A stretch of 8,074 nucleotides of DNA from Flavisolibacter sp. (GCA_025936195.1 JAICTW010000088.1:1-8074), one strand, 5' to 3'. Counted from the first letter of the stretch, positions 1-5,025 are shown. The notes: generated from the letters alone by a model not told the origin. A program made the numbers and translations.

Positions 1-3
1 ACT

Positions 4-33
4 CAGAATGTTCTTTGCAAGAACTCTGTTTAT
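4..33 (+). terminator. Hairpin terminator-like element of an off-window upstream gene
   Basis: Arms CAGA (4-7) plus GTTCTT (10-15) pair with AAGAAC (19-24) plus TCTG (25-28). The loop is TGC and two bases (AT, 8-9) bulge on the left. A short T-rich run (TTTAT, 29-33) follows. The shape suits an intrinsic terminator of a plus-strand gene ending before the window. The T-tract is short and the upstream gene cannot be seen, so an operator palindrome is possible. Confidence 0.45.
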
Positions 34-65
34 AAAAGGAGAAAACCAAACAACATCATTGGTGT

Positions 66-83
66 GAACATTTGCGGAACATT
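66..83. repeat. Short direct repeat GAACATT x2 upstream of the 182-979 gene
   Basis: GAACATT occurs at 66-72 and again at 77-83, an 11-bp period (about one helical turn). Its reverse complement AATGTTC lies at 7-13. The pair sits about 40 bp upstream of the predicted -33 box at 125-128, where an activator could bind. Seven-base repeats in AT-rich DNA arise easily by chance, so the call is weak. Confidence 0.25.
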
Positions 84-124
84 CATACGAATATCAAAAT
101 CATTTCAATTGCGTTCATTAGTCA

Positions 125-156
125 TTTGCTAATTCAAAAATCAGCCTATATATTTA
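125..156 (+). promoter_or_regulatory. Bacteroidota-type promoter for the 182-979 gene
   Basis: The -33 box TTTG (125-128) is separated by 20 nt from TATATTTA (149-156), which matches the -7 consensus TAnnTTTG at all fixed positions but the last. Transcription would start near 162, giving a leader of about 20 nt to the ATG at 182. Both boxes and their spacing fit the Bacteroidota primary sigma factor. Confidence 0.55.
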
Positions 157-181
157 ACCAGCTCATTAATAGAAACTGTTT

Positions 182-979
182 ATGAAAATATATTTCTTAT
201 TTATTTTGACGCCTGTTCTCTTGTTTTCACAGCACCAAAGTTTCAGTCAATCCTGCAGTGACATTAAAAACGGTACGTTTTACAGCTATCCTAAAAACAC
301 TAATGAAAGCTGGAAGATTATTCGCAATGGTTCGACAGAAAAGGACATTAACCTGATCACAGGAGATTCTTCTATCTGGAATATAAACTGGCAAAACGAA
401 TGTCAATACAAAATGAAATATTTGTCAGGCGGAAAATTAAAAAAAGAAGACGCGAACCTGTTCAAAAATCATGAGCTTGTACTTTCCGTGGAAGTAAACA
501 ATGCCAGCTATTACCTTACAGATTATTACCTCGACAAAAAAACCAAATCTCCTTTTTTATCGGACACGGTTTGGAAAACTGAGAGGGTGGCAACGGATAA
601 AAGAATTTTTTCTGAACTACAGCCAACGGAAGTAAGGAGGCTGCGATTTAAAGATACTTCACAGTATGCTTTACTGTATGTATATCGTCCGGGCAAATTT
701 ATAGGCTCATTGGCAGACTTCATATTGAAATGCCAGGGCGTGGCAATGGCTGATATGTCCAATAAATCGGCTTATATCTTTAAAATATGGAAAGAAGGTA
801 ATCTTCAAATTATTGCACAAACTATAAATCACCAGGACAGAGCCGATGAAGATATTCATTTCGGCCAAAAGTATTATCTGAAATGTGACATAAAGCTTTC
901 GCTGGATAATGGAGGCCGTCCATTAATCAATTTTGTTGATAAGACCAAGGGTGAAACGGGCTTTATAGAGGCACAATAG
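182..979 (+). CDS. Exported two-domain protein: topoisomerase-IV-like small secreted domain plus DUF2846-like domain
   Basis: A 265-aa protein of unknown function. Residues 1-23 form a signal peptide with a hydrophobic core (YFLFILTPVLLF), ending FSQS just before Cys25. Cleavage by signal peptidase I is likelier than lipidation because no proper lipobox is present. Residues 25-110 resemble the small secreted Bacteroidota proteins often misannotated as 'DNA topoisomerase IV': an early CSDIKNGTFY motif and a later W-x4-C-x-Y motif, so Cys25 and Cys74 may form a disulfide. Residues 162-262 resemble DUF2846: YVYRP at 166-170, a middle beta-rich stretch, and a late FGQKYYLKC segment followed by GRPLINFVDKTKG. 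Two more cysteines (184, 235) lie in this half. The likely location is the periplasm or cell surface. The gene has its own promoter (125-156) and no visible operon partner. Domain assignments come from pattern memory, not a search. The reading frame itself is secure. Confidence 0.85.
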   Translation: MKIYFLFILTPVLLFSQHQSFSQSCSDIKNGTFYSYPKNTNESWKIIRNGSTEKDINLITGDSSIWNINWQNECQYKMKYLSGGKLKKEDANLFKNHELVLSVEVNNASYYLTDYYLDKKTKSPFLSDTVWKTERVATDKRIFSELQPTEVRRLRFKDTSQYALLYVYRPGKFIGSLADFILKCQGVAMADMSNKSAYIFKIWKEGNLQIIAQTINHQDRADEDIHFGQKYYLKCDIKLSLDNGGRPLINFVDKTKGETGFIEAQ

Positions 980-1011
980 TAAGGAGGGACGCACAAGAGT
1001 ATCACGCATAA

Positions 1012-1176
1012 TGCATCTTCTCCCCTTACCATTTTCATGAATTAGCTTATTTCACGGACATTAAATCAGAAAGCAAAAATTATTTTCAAAATTCTGAATT
1101 GGTCAGAACACATGAAGACATACAAGTAAAGTCAGTAGCTGACCTTGCCAATGAAATAATTGCCAGCAAACATTAA
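1012..1176 (+). pseudogene. Possible decayed gene remnant (C-terminal fragment)
   Basis: This open stretch between TAA at 1009-1011 and TAA at 1174-1176 has no ATG/GTG/TTG start near its beginning, yet it translates to protein-like sequence. From about 1039 it reads ELAYFTDIKSES, then SELVRTHEDIQ, then SVADLANEIIASKH before the stop. The mix of charged and hydrophobic residues and the helical-looking end resemble a real C-terminus. An ATG at 1011 in the next frame gives MHLLPLPFS and stops at the TGA at 1038-1040, so a single frameshift around 1030-1038 could join the two. Its family was not recognised. Fifty-odd open codons in AT-rich DNA can occur by chance, so this is tentative. Confidence 0.3.
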
Positions 1177-1219
1177 TAAGATACCTCAATAACTTAGCCA
1201 AAGGCAAATCCTTCAACCA

Positions 1220-1432
1220 TTAGGGGCGACTCTCGTCTTTTTCATTATCGCTTGTATTAGCATAGCGGGAGGAATTGCCCACCTCATCTGGTGATTCTCC
1301 GCTGAAGCTTGCATCCATTTTTTCCGCTCCTTTAGGGCGATGTTGAACATGAAGTCCGGATTGATCAGTAGTGATATCTATGTTACGATCCCGACCTTGC
1401 TGACGCTTGTTGTGTTTTCTATCTTTTTTCAT
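1220..1432 (-). CDS. Small highly polar protein, 70 aa, function unknown
   Basis: The product is a 70-aa protein with almost no hydrophobic residues. It has a basic N-terminus (MKKDRKHNKRQQGRDR) and an acidic/Ser/Asn-rich C-terminal half (SGESPDEVGNSS, NEKDESRP). No signal peptide, membrane segment or Cys is present, so a cytosolic, largely disordered protein is expected. The start at 1432 is supported by an upstream A-rich patch, TAAAAC followed by seven T. This 16-nt start region is 15/16 identical to that of the 71-aa gene at 4648-4863. No convincing -33/-7 promoter was found. The opposite strand has no competing gene. The family is not recognised; small polar proteins of this kind are common in Bacteroidota and often stress-related, but that role is only a guess here. 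Confidence 0.6.
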   Translation of the reverse strand: MKKDRKHNKRQQGRDRNIDITTDQSGLHVQHRPKGAEKMDASFSGESPDEVGNSSRYANTSDNEKDESRP

Positions 1433-1592
1433 AAAAAAAGTTTTATGTTTTGCGAAATATCTACAACTATACTTGTCCCGAAAAAAGATGCCATTTGTAG
1501 TTTTTGGTGCAATTAAGTTTATGCCCTACAAGGTTAATGAAGACCTTGGGTGCAGTGAAAATTTCTGCAGGGTTATTTAAAATTATAGTTGA

Positions 1593-1616
1593 CGCAGAGG
1601 CGCGGAGCCCACAGAG
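1593..1616. repeat. Degenerate 8-bp tandem repeat (CGCAGAGG-type), three units
   Basis: Three adjacent octamers, CGCAGAGG (1593-1600), CGCGGAGC (1601-1608) and CCACAGAG (1609-1616), form a GC-rich island in AT-rich non-coding DNA. On the minus strand this reads as CTCTGTGG/GCTCCGCG/CCTCTGCG. From memory, similar 'CTCTGCGCCTCTGCGT' strings recur as dispersed intergenic repeats in many bacterial genomes. Origin and function are unknown. The surrounding interval 1433-1727 holds no gene I can support. Confidence 0.4.
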
Positions 1617-1702
1617 AAATAACTCAGCATTCTCGCTTGTCAGTGTGATACATAGCACCATAAATTCTTCAAAAGAAATAATATTCTACCCTTCTCAATC
1701 AA

Positions 1703-1710
1703 TATCTTTA
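1703..1710 (+). promoter_or_regulatory. Candidate -7 box of the AraC-family gene
   Basis: TATCTTTA matches TAnnTTTG except for the last base and lies 17 nt before the ATG at 1728. No clear TTTG box is found 19-20 nt upstream. The purine-rich leader AAGAAGAAAAGG (1710-1721) would then serve as the A-rich translation region. Confidence 0.3.
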
Positions 1711-1727
1711 AAGAAGAAAAGGTTACA

Positions 1728-2498
1728 ATGAAATATCAACCCTATATTCCCTGCGAGGCTTTAAAACCTTTTATAAAATGCTTTGTTGTATCGGAAACGT
1801 CTGAAGAGCGAACTTATAAAGTGTTTCCGCATACAGGAGTCGTAATAGGATTTCAATACAGTGGCAGGCTATCGCATATTGAAGACAAGACAGAACTGCC
1901 GCTTTCTACTTCCGGTATTACAGGAATACGTGACCGCTATCGCATTTTTAAAAACTCTCCGGATATTGGCACTGTGCTCGTTTTCTTTAATGACGGAGGC
2001 GCCGCTGCATTCTTCAGGCAACCCATTCACGAACTATTCGGGGAAAGCATTTCACTGGACAATTTCATGCTGCGGTCTGAACTTTTAGTGTTGGAAGAAC
2101 AGCTTTGCGAGGTACGGCAAGATGCTGAAAGGATTCATATCATTGAACAATTTCTTATTTCAAGAATGCAGCAGAATACAATTGATCCATTAGTACTAAC
2201 TGCCATTTCGCTAATTTATAAAAGTAAAGGAACGCTAAGAATAAAAGAACTTGCCAAACAATTACATATCAGCCAAAGCCCGCTGGAGAAAAGGTTCAGA
2301 CAAATAGCAGGTGCCTCACCCAAGAAATTCGCTTCCATCGTTCGCTTCAAACATACATTGCTTAGTTACGATCGTACATCATCCCTCACAGAATTGGGAT
2401 ATGAATCCGGCTACTACGATCAGGCTCATTTTATTAAAGAATTCAAAACCTTTACCGGCGAAACTCCTGAAGAATTCTTTTCACAAAATCAGAAGTAG
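1728..2498 (+). CDS. AraC-family transcriptional regulator (DUF6597-type N-terminus)
   Basis: A 256-aa DNA-binding regulator. Residues 1-115 match the sensor half common in Bacteroidota AraC proteins (YIPCEALKPFIKCFVV at 6-21, then SGITGIRDRYRIFK and the FFNDGGAAAFF region around 87-96). The C-terminal AraC/XylS double helix-turn-helix runs from about 155 to 252: first HTH near 172-191 (IKELAKQLHISQSPLEKRF), second near 218-241 (LTELGYESGYYDQAHFIKEF), followed by the family motif TGETPEEFF. The length is normal and all expected elements are present. The ligand is unknown. The next gene, 141 bp downstream on the same strand, encodes a DUF1398 protein and has a direct repeat upstream that suits an AraC-type operator, so that gene is the most likely target. 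Autoregulation is not evident. Confidence 0.93.
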   Translation: MKYQPYIPCEALKPFIKCFVVSETSEERTYKVFPHTGVVIGFQYSGRLSHIEDKTELPLSTSGITGIRDRYRIFKNSPDIGTVLVFFNDGGAAAFFRQPIHELFGESISLDNFMLRSELLVLEEQLCEVRQDAERIHIIEQFLISRMQQNTIDPLVLTAISLIYKSKGTLRIKELAKQLHISQSPLEKRFRQIAGASPKKFASIVRFKHTLLSYDRTSSLTELGYESGYYDQAHFIKEFKTFTGETPEEFFSQNQK

Positions 2499-2575
2499 TT
2501 TCCTCTCTTCCCTGCAGATCAACGATTTTTTACAATTTGGGGCAAAGCTTTATACTGAGTTTTACATCAGATCAT

Positions 2576-2605
2576 TTATCGGCGTCATACATCATTGGCG
2601 TTATA
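2576..2605 (+). promoter_or_regulatory. Candidate AraC-type operator: imperfect 14-bp direct repeat
   Basis: TTATCGGCGTCATA (2576-2589) is repeated as TCATTGGCGTTATA (2592-2605), 11 of 14 bases identical, with a 16-bp period and a common GGCGTyATA core. AraC-family proteins typically bind tandem direct half-sites with two HTH motifs each. The repeat lies 34 bp before the ATG of the DUF1398 gene and follows the AraC gene. No exact TAnnTTTG box was found between it and the start, which fits an activator-dependent promoter. The binding claim is inference. Confidence 0.4.
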
Positions 2606-2639
2606 ATGAAATGTAATTCTTCATTTAAAATCAAAGAAT

Positions 2640-3041
2640 ATGTTTACACTTGAACAAATCAAAACAGTGCATTCCAAAGTAAAAACCGGCGCAGATTTTC
2701 CGGCTTATGTACAGGACCTTAAAAAGCTTGGTGTGAAATGGTATGAAACGTTTACAACTGATGTTCGCAGTTTTTTCCATGGTGAAAATGGATATATGCT
2801 TTCTTCGCCTCCGGTGTTTCCTCCCATTGACGTTGCTGATATTCCATCTGCAAAAGCATTAAAAGAGGCTCTTAGCAAACATCAGAAAGGAGAAACCGAT
2901 TTTGCAACTGTACGCAAACAAGCAATCGAAGCCGGCGTGAATAAATGGATAACAGACATAAACAAACTTACCTGCACTTATTTCGATAAAGCGGGTAACA
3001 TTCTGCTTGTGGAGGAGATACCGGTTCCGGTAAATCAATAA
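2640..3041 (+). CDS. DUF1398 family protein (YbcV-like)
   Basis: A 133-aa soluble protein without signal peptide or membrane segment. It matches the DUF1398 pattern along its whole length: an N-terminal helix, LKKLGVKWYETF at 28-39, HGENGYML around 48-54, a central helix with HQKGETDFATV at 81-91, then IEAGVNKWITDI at 96-107, TYFDKAGNILLVEEIP at 113-128. Some members are annotated 'phage envelope protein' through E. coli prophage homologues, but nothing phage-like is present here. The biochemical function of the family is unknown. It lies downstream of an AraC regulator on the same strand and ends in a strong hairpin at 3060, so it appears to be a single-gene unit controlled by that regulator. 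The start at 2640 has an A-rich upstream region and fits the family's length. Confidence 0.9.
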   Translation: MFTLEQIKTVHSKVKTGADFPAYVQDLKKLGVKWYETFTTDVRSFFHGENGYMLSSPPVFPPIDVADIPSAKALKEALSKHQKGETDFATVRKQAIEAGVNKWITDINKLTCTYFDKAGNILLVEEIPVPVNQ

Positions 3042-3059
3042 GTCTTTCGAACAACTGAG

Positions 3060-3095
3060 GCTATCCACAATTTACAGTTGTGGATAGCTTGTTTC
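3060..3095 (+). terminator. Hairpin terminator of the DUF1398 gene
   Basis: A perfect 11-bp inverted repeat, GCTATCCACAA (3060-3070) and TTGTGGATAGC (3078-3088), with a 7-nt loop, starts 18 bases after the stop codon. The following TTGTTTC (3089-3095) is only moderately T-rich. This is the strongest simple hairpin in the window, and its position after the stop supports termination or 3' end protection. Confidence 0.65.
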
Positions 3096-3168
3096 AATTC
3101 TTTCCTGATCTGGTTGGTAGTTTCAAAACTTACTTGTGCTTACTTTAATCATATCCCAAAAACTAAAA

Positions 3169-3243
3169 GGTTTACCTGCAAACCATGTCCAATCCTTTTG
3201 TGAGAATCATCTCATCCGGGCATGGTTTTGGTTTTATTAAACC
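3169..3243 (+). promoter_or_regulatory. Competing-hairpin region upstream of the 58-aa gene
   Basis: Pairing blocks occur in the order GGTTT (3169-3173), AAACC (3180-3184), GGTTT (3224-3228), GGTTT (3230-3234), AAACC (3239-3243). Hairpin A pairs 3169-3173 with 3180-3184. Hairpin B pairs 3180-3190 with 3218-3228 (11 bp with one G-U) and encloses a small TGAGA/TCTCA hairpin (3201-3214). Hairpin C pairs 3230-3234 with 3239-3243. A and B share the 3180-3184 arm, so they exclude each other. B is followed by a T-rich run. It could be a leader switch, a second terminator, or a protein-binding palindrome. It lies just before the ATG at 3261. No known riboswitch was recognised. Confidence 0.35.
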
Positions 3244-3260
3244 GGACAAAATAATAAGTT

Positions 3261-3437
3261 ATGAAAAACGATAATAAAAATCCCAATCAGGAAAAAATAA
3301 GCACGGCAAAAACAGATCAACACGCCAATACTGAACGTGAAAAAGAAGAGTCTCACAAAAACGAAACTCTGGCAGAAAGAGCCAGAAGAGAACACTGGAC
3401 AGATGTAGCAGAGTCTCATCTGGGCATTGATGAGTAG
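3261..3437 (+). CDS. Small polar protein, 58 aa, function unknown
   Basis: This reading frame encodes 58 residues: MKNDNKNPNQEKIS at the start, a Lys/Glu-rich middle (TEREKEESHKNETL) and a C-terminus ERARREHWTDVAESHLGIDE. It is highly charged, has no Cys, no signal peptide and no membrane segment. The C-terminal 20 residues could form an amphipathic helix, while the first 35 are probably disordered. The start has AAAA at -13 to -10, like the other genes here, and there is no Shine-Dalgarno. The gene is convergent with the rhodanese gene, 19 bp apart, with a shared AT-rich hairpin between them. Upstream lies the unusual 3169-3243 region. The family is not recognised. The coding call rests on the composition, start context and good fit between hairpins. 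Confidence 0.6.
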   Translation: MKNDNKNPNQEKISTAKTDQHANTEREKEESHKNETLAERARREHWTDVAESHLGIDE

Positions 3438-3442
3438 TGGCA

Positions 3443-3464
3443 ATGAATAAATTTATTTATTCAT
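3443..3464. terminator. Bidirectional terminator-like hairpin between convergent genes
   Basis: ATGAATAAAT (3443-3452) and ATTTATTCAT (3455-3464) form a perfect 10-bp inverted repeat separated by TT. It begins five bases after the stop of the 58-aa gene and overlaps the rhodanese stop codon (3457-3459 on the minus strand). The stem is almost all A-T and so weak, but its location between two convergent gene ends suits shared termination. Confidence 0.45.
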
Positions 3465-3840
3465 CTACAGGAAAGCCGGCTTCCTTCCATGCTTTCAGTC
3501 CACCATCCAAATGTGCTACATTTTCATAGCCCATTTGCTTCAGTGTTTTTGCTGCCAGCGCTGACCTTCCTCCGGAAGCGCATTGCAGGATCAGTCTTTT
3601 TCCTGAATCAAATTCTTCTCTGTGATAAGGCAATGAAGGATCGGCATAGAATTCCAGCATGCCTCTTGGTGCATGCACAGAGCCTCCTATCTTCCCGTTT
3701 TGTTTCAGCTCTTCGCTTTCGCGAATGTCAATAAGCACTACACCTGGTCCATCCAACTCCTGTTTTACTTGCTGTGGTGTGAGGTTTTCAATTTCCTGTT
3801 TAGCTTCCCTAACCAGTTCGGTTGCTGATTTTGCTGTCAT
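3457..3840 (-). CDS. Single-domain rhodanese-like sulfurtransferase
   Basis: A 127-aa cytosolic protein with one rhodanese domain spanning roughly residues 18-124. The CH2A-like segment VVLIDIRESEE (34-44) and the active-site loop C87-A-S-G-G-R-S93 are clear. Cys87 would carry the persulfide and Arg92 is the usual loop arginine. The C-terminal GLKAWKEAGFPV motif (114-124) is typical. Such proteins move sulfane sulfur from thiosulfate, polysulfide or a partner persulfide to acceptors such as thiols or cyanide; the six-residue loop is the size expected for sulfur rather than phosphate substrates. The start at 3840 is the only Met before the conserved region and has TAAAAC seven bases upstream. 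It stands alone: divergent from the cupin gene and convergent with a 58-aa gene, with no sulfur-metabolism neighbour. Inverted repeats lie in its leader (3846-3892). Confidence 0.93.
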   Translation of the reverse strand: MTAKSATELVREAKQEIENLTPQQVKQELDGPGVVLIDIRESEELKQNGKIGGSVHAPRGMLEFYADPSLPYHREEFDSGKRLILQCASGGRSALAAKTLKQMGYENVAHLDGGLKAWKEAGFPVDE

Positions 3841-3845
3841 GTGTT

Positions 3846-3892
3846 TTGTTTTAAATTTTGAAACAATAAATACAGTTTTCTTTAAAACTTGT
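3846..3892 (-). promoter_or_regulatory. Two inverted repeats in the rhodanese upstream region
   Basis: TTGTTT (3846-3851) and AAACAA (3861-3866) flank a 9-nt AT-rich spacer just five bases before the start codon. AGTTTT (3874-3879) and AAAACT (3884-3889) flank CTTT, extended by AC (3872-3873) against GT (3891-3892) with one bulged base. They could be repressor sites or a leader hairpin that hides the start. AT-rich sequence makes chance palindromes common. No exact -7 box was found for this gene. Confidence 0.25.
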
Positions 3893-4068
3893 CCTCACAG
3901 GGAACCGGCAGTTCGTGCAGCCTTTCATCTGATGGTTTTCAGAAGAATAATTGTTTCAATAGGTATGTTTCGCTAAGTAGAAGCCAGATGTGTGATTTTA
4001 CTTTGAAGTTATATATTTTTTGCATTTCGATTGTCCTGATGTGCTCCTTTCTGATTAAGTGATAACCC

Positions 4069-4076
4069 TACTTTTG
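4069..4076 (+). promoter_or_regulatory. -7 promoter box of the cupin gene
   Basis: TACTTTTG is an exact match to the Bacteroidota -7 consensus TAnnTTTG. Transcription would begin near 4082-4084, about 12 nt before the ATG at 4095. No clear TTTG is found at the -33 distance. Its position shows that the in-frame GTG at 4059 lies upstream of the transcript and cannot be the start. Confidence 0.55.
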
Positions 4077-4094
4077 CTTTATGAAATCAACAAT

Positions 4095-4571
4095 ATGGTT
4101 CAGATAAATGAAACTGTCTTTTTCAATGTATTGGGTACAACTTATAAAGTGTTAAGCAATACTGTAAACGGATCTCTTGCCATAGTTGAACATACGCTGG
4201 AAGCCAAAAGTCTTGGTGCGCCCATGCACAAACACAGCTACGAAGATGAAACCTCCTATGTTTTGGAAGGCAAGCTATCTGTAATTCAAAACGGCAAAGT
4301 TGAAATGGCAGGGCCGGGAGAGTACATCATAAAACCAAGAGGCATTTTTCACACCTTTTGGAATACTACCAATGAAAGAATCCGTTTTATTGAGATCATT
4401 TCACCTGGTGCATTTGAAATGTATTTTGCGGAGATGGCTCCTTTTTTTACAAAAGGAAAGCCACTGGAATCAGATAAGATGAAAGCAATAGCAGAAAAGT
4501 ATGGATTAATTACAGACCCTTATGCAGGAGAAGAAATTATTAAACAGTATGGATTAAACCCATTGAGATAA
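4095..4571 (+). CDS. Cupin-domain metal-binding protein
   Basis: A 158-aa cytosolic single cupin. Motif 1 is complete at residues 41-59: G41, H45, H47, E52, G59. Motif 2 matches at 75-90: G75, P81, G83, H86, N90. His45, His47, Glu52 and His86 would bind one divalent metal (Fe, Mn or similar) inside the beta barrel. A helical tail (about 122-158) follows the barrel; it resembles quercetin-dioxygenase-like cupins, but the substrate cannot be read from sequence. The frame is open upstream to a GTG at 4059, but the ATG at 4095 is chosen because the -7 box (4069-4076) lies between them and GAAAT sits in the usual A-rich position. It is transcribed divergently from the rhodanese gene across 254 bp and convergently with a 71-aa gene. 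Confidence 0.9.
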   Translation: MVQINETVFFNVLGTTYKVLSNTVNGSLAIVEHTLEAKSLGAPMHKHSYEDETSYVLEGKLSVIQNGKVEMAGPGEYIIKPRGIFHTFWNTTNERIRFIEIISPGAFEMYFAEMAPFFTKGKPLESDKMKAIAEKYGLITDPYAGEEIIKQYGLNPLR

Positions 4572-4647
4572 CTTGTGCCTGCTATCTCTGCATCAGCCAC
4601 AACATTGGGTTATAAACTAAACAACAGTTCCGTCCGGACTAACGTAT

Positions 4648-4863
4648 TTACATTTTATTTCCCGTACCGGAAGTACTTTTATTTTGATCTGACGAATTAT
4701 AATCCTGATCTCCGCTTTGTAAATCATTCGTCCCGTCTTTCAGACGATCCTGAGGCCTTTGCTTATCACTGGTTGATTGCTTGCTACTACTTTCATTGTT
4801 TTGCCGGGAATTTTGATTTTTGTTGTTTCCCTCATTGTTTTGCTCGTTTCTGTTGTTTGCCAT
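4648..4863 (-). CDS. Small Asn/Gln/Ser-rich polar protein, 71 aa, function unknown
   Basis: The 71 residues contain almost no hydrophobic side chains: an Asn-rich start (MANNRNEQNNEGNNKNQNS), a Ser/Gln/Lys/Asp middle (SKQSTSDKQRPQDRLKDG) and a Ser/Asp/Gly-rich end. It has no Cys, signal peptide or membrane segment and is expected to be intrinsically disordered. The start at 4863 has TAAAAC seven bases upstream, and the 16-nt start region is 15/16 identical to that of the 70-aa gene at 1220-1432. No exact promoter was found. The opposite strand's open frame is rich in Cys/Phe/His, an unlikely composition, so the minus-strand reading is preferred. The gene is divergent from the esterase gene (176 bp) and convergent with the cupin gene. 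The family is not recognised. Confidence 0.6.
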   Translation of the reverse strand: MANNRNEQNNEGNNKNQNSRQNNESSSKQSTSDKQRPQDRLKDGTNDLQSGDQDYNSSDQNKSTSGTGNKM

Positions 4864-5017
4864 AATAAAAGTTTTAGAACAAAATGAAAGATGTAAATTT
4901 TATGCCATGCCCTTTTTAACTGGTACAAAATGGAGGAATGATCATCTAGCAAAAAATTGTGATTATTTGTAACCACTCTTCATTGAACTATTTCCCAAAA
5001 ATCTGAACAGACCAGAT

Positions 5018-5025
5018 TAATTTTA
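5018..5025 (+). promoter_or_regulatory. Weak candidate -7 box of the carboxylesterase gene
   Basis: TAATTTTA matches TAnnTTTG except for the final base and ends 14 nt before the ATG at 5040. The nearest -33-like element is TTTC (4991-4994), at a long 23-nt spacing. An alternative is TTTG (4966-4969) with a poor TATTTCCC box (4989-4996) 19 nt further. The promoter is uncertain. Confidence 0.25.

Noticed and set aside
981..988. Perfect Shine-Dalgarno-like AAGGAGGG just after the stop of the 182-979 gene
   Set aside because: No start codon lies within 4-12 nt; the next ATG (1011) is 22 nt away and its frame closes after nine codons. The taxon does not rely on Shine-Dalgarno sequences, so the match is probably chance.
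1467..1661. 64-codon minus-strand open frame over the octamer repeat
   Set aside because: Its reading comes partly from the repeat (FLCGLRAS-like translation), with no family likeness and no A-rich start region supporting it over non-coding DNA.
1504..1731. 75-codon plus-strand open frame ahead of the AraC gene
   Set aside because: It runs through the octamer repeat and the AraC leader, has low-quality composition, overlaps the AraC start and has no promoter of its own.
2601..2606. TATAAT-like sigma-70 -10 box upstream of the DUF1398 gene
   Set aside because: The primary sigma factor in this phylum recognises TAnnTTTG, no matching -35 is spaced correctly, and the bases belong to the candidate AraC half-site.
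3659..3976. 105-codon plus-strand frame opposite the rhodanese gene
   Set aside because: It is antisense to a gene with a complete active-site motif and has Ser/Cys/Phe-rich shadow composition.
4632..4639. GTCCGGAC palindrome between the convergent cupin and 71-aa genes as a terminator
   Set aside because: An eight-base self-complementary site with no loop or T-tract cannot form a useful terminator hairpin; likely chance.
4575..4865. 96-codon plus-strand frame opposite the 71-aa gene
   Set aside because: Cys/Phe/His/Tyr-rich composition is the mirror of the Asn/Gln/Lys-rich minus-strand gene; the minus-strand frame has the better start context.
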